A stretch of DNA of 42,616 nucleotides from Bacillota bacterium (GTDB taxonomy: Bacteria; Bacillota; SHA-98; UBA4971): NCBI GenBank assembly GCA_012841305.1, contig DUVA01000225.1, forward strand, positions 1 to 42,616. Reading direction: 5' to 3'. Position numbers and translations under genes: made by a program. How positions within the stretch are numbered: position 1 is the stretch's first letter; each line of letters opens with the position of its first letter. The notes beneath the pieces are model-generated. The model saw nothing but the letters and a program-made list of their open reading frames with translations. It did no database searches and had not been told where the DNA came from. This document shows, piece by piece, positions 9,262 to 18,129 of this stretch.

Positions 9262-10128
9262 CTATCGACGCTTCGTCCAAGTGTCTGCCGCGTACTTCTG
9301 GGAGATCAGATCCTCGGCACATAATAATTCTTCAGGAAGCAATTGGCCTTCAACAAGTTCTATAGGACTAATATGGTCCTGGATACCGGAGATGACGGCT
9401 TCTTCTACGTCTCTGAAGCTTACAGCACGTCCCAGGATGGCTTCAATCGAGGTGGCCTTTTCCAGAAGCTGTGTCGAAGCCTGATCCCTGGCATCAGGAT
9501 GATCATACCTTAAGACCCTGCATACCTTATCTGTATCTAATGTGATGAGAATAGACCCGTGCTGAAGGAACACTCCTTTCAACCTGGCCTGTGCACTACC
9601 CACCAATTTCTTACCGCCTGCGACTACTTCATACCATGAAGGCGAATCAAAACACGCCCCGGACTGAACACTCTGATCCGGTGTAGGCCGGGTTCGTGAT
9701 TCCCTTTCGTAAGCGTCAGCCAGACTTCCCGCCCCTTGCCTGCCTTGAATTTCAGCTTCTATTCCAAGGAGAGCCAGACCTTTTACTATCCCCTCTGTAG
9801 CCAAATAGAATGAATCTCGAAGATCCGGAGGGAGCAGAGGATCATCCTCACTGATTATGAAGCTATAAGTAACCTCATTATCATGAAGCACAGCTCTTCC
9901 TCCTGTCGGACGCCGTACTACATCCACCCCCAGACTCCTGCAGTTGTCAGGATCCACGTCCCTCTCAAAGGATTGCAGCCGGCCAAGGGACAGGGCAGGC
10001 GGTACCCAGCCGTACAGTCTGAACGTAGGGGGCACAATCTTCTTCGCCACATGAATCATAATAGCCTCATCCACAGCCATGTTCCAGGCACCGGAATTAT
10101 GTCCTGTACGAAGCAGTCTCCACTTCAT
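9262..10128 (-). CDS. lipM: Octanoyltransferase LipM-type (lipoate-protein ligase family)
   Basis: A 288-residue member of the LplA/LipM/LipL fold. The region RRPTGGRAVLHDNEVTYS (about 72-90) forms the acyl pocket. SGACFDSPSWYEVVA carries the candidate catalytic Cys159, and GGKKLVGSAQ carries the conserved Lys174, followed by LQHGSIL. A cysteine in ACFD with GSAQ and LQHGS is the LipM pattern: transfer of octanoate from acyl carrier protein to a lipoyl domain such as GcvH. The ATG at 10128 follows AGGAGAGG at 7 bp. It begins 13 bp after the second radical SAM gene, giving attachment and sulfur insertion in one operon. LplA-type ligase activity is the alternative. Confidence 0.88.
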   Translation of the reverse strand: MKWRLLRTGHNSGAWNMAVDEAIMIHVAKKIVPPTFRLYGWVPPALSLGRLQSFERDVDPDNCRSLGVDVVRRPTGGRAVLHDNEVTYSFIISEDDPLLPPDLRDSFYLATEGIVKGLALLGIEAEIQGRQGAGSLADAYERESRTRPTPDQSVQSGACFDSPSWYEVVAGGKKLVGSAQARLKGVFLQHGSILITLDTDKVCRVLRYDHPDARDQASTQLLEKATSIEAILGRAVSFRDVEEAVISGIQDHISPIELVEGQLLPEELLCAEDLISQKYAADTWTKRR

Positions 10129-10141
10129 TGATTTTCCTCTC

Positions 10142-11164
10142 CTACCTGCCTTTACTTCCACGCGGTGTATCCTCCGTCTCTAATCCCTCAAGCTTCGCTT
10201 CAAGTATACAATTCTGAATCTCTGCTTCTGTCAACGACCTTGGGTAGTTGAACGTGACTCCTCCCGGTCGTTCATTATAGTACGGCCTGTTACAATCCGG
10301 ACAGCCTGAAGTCTCAAACGGAGCACCGTCACTTATTAGTTTTCTAAGGGTTTCAGGGGCCAAACCGACATCAAGAATGCGTCCGTTAGCGAAAGAGAAG
10401 TCTTGAGCGGTTACGTACCCGCCGGTAATCAGATGCCTGGCTATTTGCACCCTGCGGTACGTATCCGGTTGTGGCTGAGGAACACGCTCCATCGGTGTAC
10501 CCTTTACAGGTGTAAACGCAAAAAGCCCTATCGTTATTCCAAGGTCTTTCATATGCTGAATGATATTGACCAGTTCTTCCTCTGTTTCTCCAAGACCGAC
10601 TATCAGGTGAGTGCTGATTCTCCCCGGGAAACGGGCGGAAGATTCTTCAATGAGTCTCAGAGTGCCTGCCCAGGATCCGGATCCCGCTTTCGTTCTTTCA
10701 TGTATGCGCTGAGTGGCCGCGTCCAGCGCGATTCCTATCCTATCCACTCCTAGTGCGAACAGGCTCTCTACATCAGAAACAGAAGAAGGATGGTACGACA
10801 GAGAGATCTGGTGAGCGAATCCGCACGCCTGCCTAATCTTTATCATATCGCTGACTAATTCTTTGGTAGTCTTGCGTGCGGTAGATGTAGAAGTTACCTG
10901 AACACACACTCTTTGCAGAATGGAGTTGCCTCGGGCAAGAGCATCGAGAACCTGCTCTATAGGAAATTCAGGCCAACTCACCCTGGATAGGAGGGCTTCC
11001 GAGCTGTTGCTGGATCTGGCCTGAGCACAAAATGCGCATCGCGATACACACCCTCCGCAAGTCATCAAATAGGCAGTGCTGGGAAGAATATCACAACGCA
11101 CATTTACCAGCCCTAAGGCTGCCGCTGTCCCTACAGATACTCTTATCGTTCGGTTGTCATTCAC
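10142..11164 (-). CDS. Radical SAM protein, probable half of a LipS1/LipS2 lipoyl synthase
   Basis: A 340-residue radical SAM enzyme with CX3CX2C at Cys39, Cys43 and Cys46 (GGCVSRCAFC) in a BioB-like TIM barrel (THLIVGLGETEEELV, FAFTPVKGTPM). A C-terminal cysteine pair (SGCPDCNRPYYNERPGG) could hold a second iron-sulfur cluster. Such proteins are often annotated as biotin synthase, but no biotin genes are here. The neighbour is a second radical SAM gene, then lipM and the glycine cleavage operon, which matches the LipS1/LipS2 pair described from Thermococcus. The start is taken as GTG at 11164, which overlaps the preceding stop (GTGA) and lies 11 bp after AGAGGAG. An ATG at 11188 is the alternative. 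Confidence 0.75.
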   Translation of the reverse strand: MNDNRTIRVSVGTAAALGLVNVRCDILPSTAYLMTCGGCVSRCAFCAQARSSNSSEALLSRVSWPEFPIEQVLDALARGNSILQRVCVQVTSTSTARKTTKELVSDMIKIRQACGFAHQISLSYHPSSVSDVESLFALGVDRIGIALDAATQRIHERTKAGSGSWAGTLRLIEESSARFPGRISTHLIVGLGETEEELVNIIQHMKDLGITIGLFAFTPVKGTPMERVPQPQPDTYRRVQIARHLITGGYVTAQDFSFANGRILDVGLAPETLRKLISDGAPFETSGCPDCNRPYYNERPGGVTFNYPRSLTEAEIQNCILEAKLEGLETEDTPRGSKGR

Positions 11165-12072
11165 AGCGCACAGCACTCCTCTATCCATGATGCATTAAGT
11201 CCCAACTCTGATGCCTCAGCTCGCCCTTCTTGTGAAGGCACTACTATTCGGTTCACTCCTGCTCGTATTGCCATAGGATCCAGCACATGTCTGTACCGGC
11301 CATGCGGACGCATGCACCCAAGGTAAATCGGTGTCTGAGGAAATAGGCACCTTGCAGTGGCAATTATGCGAGCCACGTCTTCAACCTGTGGAGGCGTGCA
11401 GTTTTCATAGAGAGTCCCTGATGTAGGAATAAATACAATAAAAACAATAGCGTCAGCGCCGATTTCAGTCAAGGCACAAAGCGCATCGAGTTCTCCTGAA
11501 ATCTGTCCGCCGTGCAAGCCGATGCAAATATGAGGGATTACTTTTACGTGCTGTCTTAGCATAGAATATGTCCGGAGATAGTCCCCGCCGGAGGCGGGAA
11601 AGCCGTAGACGTCCCGAATAGTGTCGTCATCAACCAGAAAATCGAATGACACCACGTGGCAGAAAGGAGCGACGGTTCTTATTACCTCTTCAGAGGCTAG
11701 GCCAAGGTGCATATTAAGTCGCCATTTTGACGAAAGTTCCGGAAGTACGTGGATATGCCGTTCTACCGGAACTCTACCGGAAGAATCGCATCCACCGCTC
11801 ACGAGACAGCTGGAAATCTGAGACGAGTCAAGTTCGCCCCGACGTTCAATGGGAAGCATATGCCTGAGGTATTTTCCCCCGCAGTGAGCGCACTTAAGGA
11901 TGCATGTCGTTCCTGTAACGCTCAGAACTGCAGTACGAATCGGATTCACCCAGTTGATATCTTGCCCGAAGTTACTGACACGGATATCCCACGCAGATTT
12001 CATAAGACTCTCTAGAGGCTGGGCTGCAAATGACCTTATATCTACTTCCACATGGGACTTTGATCTATTCAT
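11161..12072 (-). CDS. Radical SAM protein, probable other half of a LipS1/LipS2 lipoyl synthase
   Basis: A 303-residue radical SAM enzyme with CX3CX2C at Cys57, Cys61 and Cys64 (TCILKCAHCGGKYL). Further cysteines lie in CLVSGGCDSSGRVP (about 89-102), in YLGCMRPHGRYR and at the end (ECCAL), enough to bind an auxiliary cluster that would donate sulfur. It is homologous in outline to the next gene and translationally coupled to it. In the LipS1/LipS2 system the two proteins share insertion of the two sulfur atoms into octanoyl-protein; which gene is which cannot be settled by eye. The ATG at 12072 has GGGAG at 8 bp. First gene after a 315-bp gap, so it may have its own promoter. Confidence 0.75.
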   Translation of the reverse strand: MNRSKSHVEVDIRSFAAQPLESLMKSAWDIRVSNFGQDINWVNPIRTAVLSVTGTTCILKCAHCGGKYLRHMLPIERRGELDSSQISSCLVSGGCDSSGRVPVERHIHVLPELSSKWRLNMHLGLASEEVIRTVAPFCHVVSFDFLVDDDTIRDVYGFPASGGDYLRTYSMLRQHVKVIPHICIGLHGGQISGELDALCALTEIGADAIVFIVFIPTSGTLYENCTPPQVEDVARIIATARCLFPQTPIYLGCMRPHGRYRHVLDPMAIRAGVNRIVVPSQEGRAEASELGLNASWIEECCAL

Positions 12073-12211
12073 CAGCGGTTCTCCCTATTCATACCAGAGG
12101 TTCAATGAACGTTATCCAATAGTCACGCATTTTCTGTTCTACCGTGAACATCCCGGGCTCTTGTGTTATCAGGCGTATGATAGAGTCGCTATTTCCTAGG
12201 CATGTGAAGAC

Positions 12212-12316
12212 TCACGCTTCTTTCAAGCATATGACTGCTTCTGCCTTTGCCATGTTTCTTAAGTCAGCAGGGTTACCCGCGCTTTTGACCGTAATACCAT
12301 CCGCAGCTGAAAGCAC
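12212..12316 (-). CDS. Possible small protein or gene remnant, 34 residues
   Basis: In the 315-bp gap between gcvPB and the radical SAM pair, a GTG at 12316 follows GAGG at 7 bp and opens a short frame, VLSAADGITVKSAGNPADLR to VICLKEA. Its composition looks protein-like. An upstream frame (VIGITSTTRVNALMLRV) could be the shifted N-terminal part of an older, longer gene. I recognise no family. An 8-bp inverted repeat (GGGTTACC/GGTAACCC) flanks the 5' half, so an RNA structure is the alternative. Confidence 0.25.
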   Translation of the reverse strand: MLSAADGITVKSAGNPADLRNMAKAEAVICLKEA

Positions 12317-12387
12317 AGGTAACCCTCAACATCAAAGCGTTTACTCTTGTAGTTGAAGTAATACCGATTACAGTCCTAAAGAATCAT

Positions 12388-13848
12388 CTACTCCTCAGGC
12401 GGAGTCCAACGCAATATAGGTCGCCTCGCAGCAGTAACATCATCCAGTCTACCGACAACTGTATTGTGTGGTGCTGTCTGTAGCTTCTCAGGTGAGGTTT
12501 CAGCGAGCTGCGCTATTTCAATCATGGCCTCGATGAAAGCATCGAGGGTTTCCTTAGATTCTGTCTCCGTAGGCTCAATCATCATAGCTTCCCTGACAAT
12601 AAGTGGGAAGTATACCGTCGGAGCGTGGAATCCCAGATCAAGAAGGGCTTTAGCAATATCATTAGTGTGAACCCCATATTGAAGCTGTCGAGACGCGTCA
12701 ATGACAAATTCGTGTTTACAGTGACGATCATAAGGCAAGTTATAGTATTTCTCAAGCCTTCTCATGATGTAGTTCGCGTTAAGGACAGCAGTCTCAGCTA
12801 CTCTACGCAATCCTTCAGCTCCGAGGGACCTAATGTACGCAAATCCCTTTACCATGACATTGAAATTGCCGTAGAACCCTTTTACCATACCAATTGACTG
12901 AGGTCTGTCGTAGTTCAGGGTGTATAGATCGCCCTGTTTGTCAACAACCGGTACAGGGAGAAACGGAGCCAGGATCTTTTTGACTGCAATAGCGCCGCAA
13001 CCAGGTCCACCGCCGCCGTGCGGTGTAGAGAAGGTTTTGTGCACATTGTAGTGGAGGACGTCAAACCCCATGTCTCCCGGGCGTACTACGCCTACTATCG
13101 CGTTCATGTTAGCGCCATCATAATAGAGAAGTCCTCCGGCATTATGAACGATTTCTGCAATTTCAGTAACGTTTTCATCGAAGAGGCCTAGCGTATTGGG
13201 GTTGGTCAGCATGAGAGCTGCAACATCGTCAGAGATAACTTCGCGGAGGGAATCAAGATTGACTCCCCCTTGTTCATCTGACTTTACTTCAACCACACGA
13301 TATCCACAAAATGCAGCACTGGCAGGATTGGTTCCGTGAGCCGAGTCAGGCACTATCACCTTAGTCCTCTTTTTGCCTTCTCCGCGACTCTCATGGTACG
13401 CCCTTATTAACATAAGCCCTGTAAGTTCGCCATGAGCCCCTGCAGCAGGTTGAAGCGACGCTTCGTGCATCCCACTGATTTCGCACAAATCCCGTCCGAA
13501 TTCGTACATAAGTTGCAGCGCGCCTTGCACCAGTTCTTCCGGTTGATATGGGTGAATGTTGTTAAATCCGGAGAGAGCTGCGACATCTTCATTTACCTTT
13601 GGGTTATACTTCATCGTACATGACCCAAGAGGGTAGAATCCTTGATCTACCCCGAAGTTTCGTCGGGACAATTCAGTATAATGACGAACCAGGTCAACTT
13701 CACTTATCTCAGGCAAAGAAGCATTTTGTTTTCGAATTGCCCAATCCGGTAACAAGTCAGGGCTCTCATTCTTCGGCACATCGAGCTCGGGCAAGGAATA
13801 GGCTTTGCGGCCTGGTTTGCTCTTTTCGAAAATCAGTGGCATACTCAT
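12388..13848 (-). CDS. gcvPB: Glycine dehydrogenase (decarboxylating) subunit 2
   Basis: The PLP-binding beta subunit of the P-protein, 486 residues. It decarboxylates glycine and passes the aminomethyl group to lipoyl-GcvH. PLP lysine context is [20 protein letters not shown] (near residue 270); the family segment [20 protein letters not shown] lies near residue 70, and [13 protein letters not shown] near 127. The ATG at 13848 overlaps the gcvPA stop (ATGA) and has GGAGGG upstream; an in-frame ATG at 13842 is also possible. Split PA/PB subunits are typical of Bacillota and archaea. Confidence 0.97.
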   Translation of the reverse strand: MSMPLIFEKSKPGRKAYSLPELDVPKNESPDLLPDWAIRKQNASLPEISEVDLVRHYTELSRRNFGVDQGFYPLGSCTMKYNPKVNEDVAALSGFNNIHPYQPEELVQGALQLMYEFGRDLCEISGMHEASLQPAAGAHGELTGLMLIRAYHESRGEGKKRTKVIVPDSAHGTNPASAAFCGYRVVEVKSDEQGGVNLDSLREVISDDVAALMLTNPNTLGLFDENVTEIAEIVHNAGGLLYYDGANMNAIVGVVRPGDMGFDVLHYNVHKTFSTPHGGGGPGCGAIAVKKILAPFLPVPVVDKQGDLYTLNYDRPQSIGMVKGFYGNFNVMVKGFAYIRSLGAEGLRRVAETAVLNANYIMRRLEKYYNLPYDRHCKHEFVIDASRQLQYGVHTNDIAKALLDLGFHAPTVYFPLIVREAMMIEPTETESKETLDAFIEAMIEIAQLAETSPEKLQTAPHNTVVGRLDDVTAARRPILRWTPPEE

Positions 13849-15185
13849 ACTAATCCCTCCAATGCCCGACATAGTGCATCAATCTCCCCTTTGGTTCGCT
13901 TCTCTGTCACTGCGACTAACATGGAATCAGACAGGCCTGAATAGAACCTTCCAAGCGGTAGCCCACCTAAAATGCTGGCCTCGAGAAGGCCTTTACAGAG
14001 TTTTTCCGGATTGACAGGTGTTTTCACTGCGAATTCCTTAAAGAAAGGTGCTGAGTGCTTTCGTTCAAACCCGGGAATCTCGGAAAGCTTCTCACATGCA
14101 TAATGCGCTTTCGCAACACACTGCTCTGCAACTTCCTTTATCCCTTGTTTCCCTAGCCATGACAAGTATACTGTTGCAGCAAGAGCGCAAAGCGCTTGGT
14201 TTGAGCAAATGTTTGATGTTGCCCTATCTCGCCTAATATGTTGCTCTCTGGCTTGAAGCGTCAAGAGATATCCCCGACGTCCTTGATTGTCATGGGTCTC
14301 GCCGGCAACGCGACCAGGCATCTGTCTCATATGCTCTTTACGGCAGGTCATAAAGCCCAGATGTGGACCGCCAAAGCCCATGGGAATTCCAAGACCCTGG
14401 GCTTCACCTACTGCGATATCAGCACCATACTCTCCCGGAGGAGCTATGATACCTAGCGATATCGGATCAACACACGCTACAAAGAGCGCCTTCTTCTCGT
14501 GAGCCGCTTCTGCCGCAAGCGCCATATTCTCTATGCAACCAAAGAAGTTTGGGCTTTGCAGAATAACACAGGCCGTACTATCAGAAACAAGATCCCGTAT
14601 CGCTTTGATATCAGTCGAACCGTCTTTGAAAGGAACCTCTGTTACGTTCAACTCTAGGTTGTGTGCATATGTCCTTAATGTCCTGCGATAATCAGGATGC
14701 ACTGCTTGGGAAATGATCACTTCTTGTTTACGAGTCAGCCTGCTTGCCATCATTGCAGCTTCAGTAATCGCGGTGGCGCCGTCGTATAGCGAGGCATTGC
14801 TGATATCCATAGCAGTCAGCTCGCACATAAGTGTCTGATATTCGAAGATAGACTGGAGCATTCCCTGACTTACTTCCGCTTGGTACGGAGTATATGATGT
14901 GTAAAACTCGGACCGTGAGATGATATGTTTCACAACGCTGGGCACATAGTGGTCATACACACCTGCACCCAGAAATGAAACCATGCGATCAGTTGTGGTG
15001 TTTTTTCCTGCAAGGTCAGACATGTACTTCATGAGCTGGAATTCGGACATCGCAGGTGGTAGGTTTAGCTTGCGATCCAGCTTGACTTGGGAGGGAACGT
15101 CCGAGAACAGCTCGTCAATACTGGAAACACCAATGGTTTTCAACATCTCACTACGGTCCTCACTTGTATGGGGAACGTAGTTCAT
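13845..15185 (-). CDS. gcvPA: Glycine dehydrogenase (decarboxylating) subunit 1
   Basis: The alpha subunit of the P-protein, 446 residues, a PLP-fold partner that lacks the catalytic lysine motif. Family marks are [46 protein letters not shown] and [13 protein letters not shown]. Its ATG shares a base with the gcvH stop (TGATG), with AAGGAGG ten bases upstream; it overlaps gcvPB by 4 bp. The order H-PA-PB with overlaps indicates matched synthesis. Confidence 0.97.
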   Translation of the reverse strand: MNYVPHTSEDRSEMLKTIGVSSIDELFSDVPSQVKLDRKLNLPPAMSEFQLMKYMSDLAGKNTTTDRMVSFLGAGVYDHYVPSVVKHIISRSEFYTSYTPYQAEVSQGMLQSIFEYQTLMCELTAMDISNASLYDGATAITEAAMMASRLTRKQEVIISQAVHPDYRRTLRTYAHNLELNVTEVPFKDGSTDIKAIRDLVSDSTACVILQSPNFFGCIENMALAAEAAHEKKALFVACVDPISLGIIAPPGEYGADIAVGEAQGLGIPMGFGGPHLGFMTCRKEHMRQMPGRVAGETHDNQGRRGYLLTLQAREQHIRRDRATSNICSNQALCALAATVYLSWLGKQGIKEVAEQCVAKAHYACEKLSEIPGFERKHSAPFFKEFAVKTPVNPEKLCKGLLEASILGGLPLGRFYSGLSDSMLVAVTEKRTKGEIDALCRALEGLV

Positions 15186-15574
15186 CACTCACCAGCCTCC
15201 TTGGCAACGTGAGCTTCGTATTCGTCCGCAGACATCAGATGGTCCAGTTCCTTCAGGTTAGTCATCTCAATGACAGCGACCCATCCCTCGCCGTAGGGAT
15301 CCTCATTTAGCAGTTCAGGCTGAGTATCCAATGCCGTATTGACTTTTACAATCTTTCCGCTTACGGGCGCAAAAATCTGATCTGCAGTCTTCATTGAATC
15401 GAGATCTGCAAGCTCTGAACCCTTCTCCATATCTGCCTCTTCATCAGGCAAGCCTACTCCGACAATTGCGCCAAGTTGATCCTGGGCAAAATGAGTAATG
15501 CCTACAGTTGCTTGATTTCCGTCTACACGCACCCATTCATGCTGTTCGGTGTACTTCAGATCTTTGGGATACAC
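15185..15574 (-). CDS. gcvH: Glycine cleavage system H protein (lipoyl carrier)
   Basis: A 129-residue lipoyl-domain carrier that moves the aminomethyl group between the P, T and L proteins. The lipoylated residue is Lys62 in DLDSMKTADQIFAPVSGKIV, where most relatives read ESVKAASD; the lysine is kept but the flanks are unusual (Met61, Thr63). N-terminal KYTEQHEWVRVDGNQATVGIT is typical. The start is GTG at 15574 after AGGAGG. It is the expected substrate of LipM and the two radical SAM proteins in this cluster. No dihydrolipoamide dehydrogenase (L protein) is in the window. Confidence 0.96.
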   Translation of the reverse strand: MYPKDLKYTEQHEWVRVDGNQATVGITHFAQDQLGAIVGVGLPDEEADMEKGSELADLDSMKTADQIFAPVSGKIVKVNTALDTQPELLNEDPYGEGWVAVIEMTNLKELDHLMSADEYEAHVAKEAGE

Positions 15575-15696
15575 GTTATCTCTCCTCCTTACCTTGAAGG
15601 CTTACTAGAAGCCTGAATCCATTGATTCTCTTTTTGATACCGTTGACGTTGTCTTGCAAAGCCAGCGCCAACCGTGCGAATAGTGGGACAATCCAT

Positions 15697-15712
15697 TGTT
15701 TCACGTGGAACA
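15697..15712. promoter_or_regulatory. parS site between gcvH and gcvT
   Basis: TGTTTCACGTGGAACA, a 16-mer that mixes the two common parS half-sites (TGTTTCACG and TGTTCCACG), so it deviates from perfect palindromy at one pair. ParB would load here. It lies in the 168-bp non-coding gap between gcvT and gcvH, about 22 kb from parAB. Confidence 0.85.
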
Positions 15713-15742
15713 TCGGGTATATGGTACGCAATAATCTTATTC

Positions 15743-16861
15743 TTACTTAGTTTTTCTTACCTTAGCCTCCACAAACGGAGGCCTCGCAGATTCTGCAAGG
15801 ATTTTCTTTCCTCTAATGACAACATAGAACTGATTCCCCGGCTTAGCCAGATCCGGACGGACAAAACACATGCCGATACCGATACCAAGCATAGGAGACA
15901 GAGAGCCGCTTGTTACAGCGCCTACTACCTCATTGTCTTTTTCGATTTGGAAACCTGTCCTGGGGATGCCACGCTCGAGCAGCTTGAACCCTGCAAGACG
16001 CCTGGAAATACCTTCCTTCCTGACTTGATCAATAGCATCTTTCCCCACAAAATCGCCTTTCGTTTTTGACACAATCCAGCCTAGCCCAGCCTCCAGAGGA
16101 TTGGTTTTCGAGTCCAGCTCATTTCCATAGAGCGAGTAACCCATCTCAAGCCGTAGCGTATCACGAGCTCCGAGTCCGATAGGTTCAATGCCATACTTAG
16201 AACCCGCATCAAGCAACGTATCCCATAGCTTCTCGGCATGAGTATGATAGAAAAACAGCTCAAACCCATCTTCGCCTGTATATCCTGTGCGAGATATCAA
16301 GCAATCAACGTCTGCTACACGCCCGGAAGTGAACTGGTAGTAGTAAACTTTGTCCAGATCCACATCGGTCAATTGGGCAAGCAAAGCTGCTGAGTTAGGC
16401 CCTTGTATAGCTAGGAGAGCGGTTTCAGACGACTCGTCCTTTATCTCTACACCATCTCCTGCGTGAGACCTGAGCCATTCTATGTCCTTAGTAGCGTTAG
16501 AAGCATTCAGGACAAGATAATACCCGTCCTCTGTCTTGCAGACCAAGATATCATCAACTATTCCACCATCAGGGTAACAAAGCAATGTGTACTGGGCTTG
16601 GCCTACAACTAGCGTAGACACATCATTAGTGGTAACCTTCTGCAAGAATTCGAGAGCCCGTGGACCGGATACCTTGACTTCTCCCATGTGACAGAGATCA
16701 AATAGACCCACGTCTTGTCGTACTTTCTTATGCTCCTCTACGATTCCTCGATAATACACCGGCATGATCCAGCCACCAAAATCGATCATCCTTGCCCCGG
16801 CGCGAATATGAGCATCGTACAGCGGAGTCTTCTTTGGCTCACCACCGTGGGTTTCTGTCAT
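15743..16861 (-). CDS. gcvT: Glycine cleavage system T protein (aminomethyltransferase)
   Basis: A 372-residue tetrahydrofolate-dependent aminomethyltransferase that releases ammonia from aminomethyl-GcvH and makes methylene-THF. Marks: KKTPLYDAHIRAGARMIDFGGW at the start, YTLLCYPDGGIVDDILVC, SRTGYTGEDGFELF and GLGARDTLRLEMGYSLYGNEL with the conserved Arg/Asp. The ATG at 16861 has AAGGAGG eight bases upstream; a longer in-frame start would run into the riboswitch terminator. First gene of the operon. Confidence 0.97.
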   Translation of the reverse strand: MTETHGGEPKKTPLYDAHIRAGARMIDFGGWIMPVYYRGIVEEHKKVRQDVGLFDLCHMGEVKVSGPRALEFLQKVTTNDVSTLVVGQAQYTLLCYPDGGIVDDILVCKTEDGYYLVLNASNATKDIEWLRSHAGDGVEIKDESSETALLAIQGPNSAALLAQLTDVDLDKVYYYQFTSGRVADVDCLISRTGYTGEDGFELFFYHTHAEKLWDTLLDAGSKYGIEPIGLGARDTLRLEMGYSLYGNELDSKTNPLEAGLGWIVSKTKGDFVGKDAIDQVRKEGISRRLAGFKLLERGIPRTGFQIEKDNEVVGAVTSGSLSPMLGIGIGMCFVRPDLAKPGNQFYVVIRGKKILAESARPPFVEAKVRKTK

Positions 16862-16889
16862 GTCAAGCACCTCCTTGATTGTTCTTAAG

Positions 16890-16918
16890 AAAAAAACGGG
16901 CAAAGCTTGCTGCCCGTT
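16890..16918 (-). terminator. Intrinsic terminator of the glycine riboswitch
   Basis: On the minus strand, an 8-bp perfect stem AACGGGCA/TGCCCGTT with an 8-nt loop (GCAAGCTT) runs into seven T residues. It lies between the second aptamer and the gcvT ribosome-binding site, so glycine binding would be expected to prevent it from forming. Confidence 0.88.
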
Positions 16919-17150
16919 TCCCTGTCCTGTCGCCTGAGAGATTCCCCGTCTGCCGGCAGAGCGGGCGGGTTACTCCTTCGGCGGCGCTCCTGCAAAAGTA
17001 GAATGCGCCTCTCCAGAGGTCCGTCAGCCGGAGGTGCTTTTGCCTGAGAGTTTGGACACCCTTCGGCTTGAAAGGCGTCTTGCTCCTACGGCTCCTTCTT
17101 CTACGGATCCCTAGATAGCCTATTGATCCTGTGAAGGCATCTCCCTCTAG
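16919..17150 (-). ncRNA. Tandem glycine riboswitch (gcvT motif)
   Basis: Two aptamers in series in the gcvT leader. Each has the conserved CTCTCAGGC: aptamer 1 around 17042-17050, within AAACTCTCAGGCAAAAG, and aptamer 2 around 16931-16940, within AATCTCTCAGGCGACAGGAC. Each is preceded by a GCCGAAGG-type element (AAGCCGAAGGGTG and CGCCGAAGGAGTAA). The 5' limit is approximate. With the downstream terminator this is a transcriptional ON switch that links expression of the glycine cleavage genes to glycine. Confidence 0.93.
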
Positions 17151-17252
17151 CTTCATCCGGCAACCTATTTAATGTTGTATCCCTGAGCAGACACGGTGAC
17201 TCATCACAGCCGGAGCCGGAGGCTCCCTTGGTTCCTGTAATCTACCTGTGCA

Positions 17253-17272
17253 GCTGATCCCATGGGATCAGC
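17253..17272. repeat. Perfect 20-bp palindrome
   Basis: GCTGATCCCATGGGATCAGC, ten bases each side with no loop. It lies about 100 bp upstream of the glycine riboswitch on the gcv side. It is not followed by a T-run on either strand, so a dimeric protein operator is more likely than a terminator. Confidence 0.5.
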
Positions 17273-17708
17273 GAGAATCCATCGTCTATTATAATTCCTA
17301 TCAGCCATCATTCGGCTCGGCCGGCATTCGATTGATGTTTTCAGCTTTACAGTCTCAGCAACGCTTCCGACTCCCATTCCCATCGAAAATCCAAGGTGTT
17401 CTCGAAGACCGGAAGTAAGTCTGACTTCATAAATTCCCGGGTTGGAACCGACACTTTCTGGTTTCCCTTTACTATATATTAGACCAAAACACCATGATTC
17501 CTTCTTTCTCACAACTTCGTTGAGAGATTTGCGGATCTTTATCCCTCAAAGAACTGCACAATTTAGCCTTGCACAGGATACTATGGTCTACGATCAAAAA
17601 TCTTGCCACTATAGACCACTCAATTGCTATCACTTGAATAAGTATGCAACAGGGGTTTGTAGCGAGATTGCTTAAGTGAAGGATAGTCGGAAATAGGAGG
17701 TTACTTCC

Positions 17709-17795
17709 ATGTATCAGCTACTTGAGAAACTCATTGGGCCTATCTTCAGGTGGCGAAAGAAAACTTGTATCGTCATAGTAAGAAAAGGACGATGA
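17709..17795 (+). CDS. Possible 28-residue basic small protein
   Basis: ATG at 17709 is preceded by AGGAGG with eight bases between. The frame begins MYQLLEKLIGPIFRWRK and ends TCIVIVRKGR before TGA at 17793. An amphipathic N-terminal half and basic clusters suggest a membrane-associated peptide. No homologue is recognised. The signal is the quality of the start site in a region otherwise empty of genes; chance is a real alternative. Confidence 0.35.
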   Translation: MYQLLEKLIGPIFRWRKKTCIVIVRKGR

Positions 17796-18129
17796 CAACA
17801 ATCCTGCAACACTTCAACCCTGCAACTGTGGACAGCAACTTATCCACCGCCTGCTAATTGCGTCCATTTTGCAGTTCACCAACTAAGCCCCATAGCCAAG
17901 CGTTCTCTCAAATAGAACGCGTAAGTTCGCCATGCTCTTCATTTGGTTGTAGCAGGGATTTCGGACACATATGTAGAAACACACTTCTAAATTCCAAGTA
18001 AACCCTGGGATGACTTGCTAGTTCGTAGGGTCTCCGGAAGTCACCACCAGGAGTGCAGATCATCCCAAATTCCATGTTCATCCACTCGGAACTTGGTCCC
18101 ATGCTAAGACACACCAGGAGGCAATGCAT

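Larger units (their letters stand above)
17151..18129. other. Long divergent intergenic region between the gcv leader and DUF554
   Basis: About 980 bp between divergent transcription units. It contains a perfect 20-bp palindrome (17253-17272) and one short plus-strand frame with a strong ribosome-binding site (17709-17795), described separately. Other open frames here (17204-17512 and 17908-18129, minus) lack start signals and recognisable content. A TTATCCACC near 17829 resembles a single DnaA box but has no cluster around it. Confidence 0.4.

Noticed and set aside
10142-11164. Biotin synthase (BioB)
   Set aside because: The fold is similar, but there are no other biotin genes, a second radical SAM partner is coupled, and the neighbours are lipM and gcv genes.
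17204-17512. Minus-strand frame of 102 codons upstream of the riboswitch
   Set aside because: GTG start without a ribosome-binding site, no recognisable domain, and it contains the 20-bp palindrome.
17817-17832. DnaA-box pair near TGTGGACAG and TTATCCACC
   Set aside because: Only two imperfect boxes and no AT-rich unwinding element; gene order places oriC beyond the right edge.
17908-18129. Minus-strand frame of 73 codons
   Set aside because: Antisense to the DUF554 leader and ribosome-binding site, with no start signal or family resemblance.
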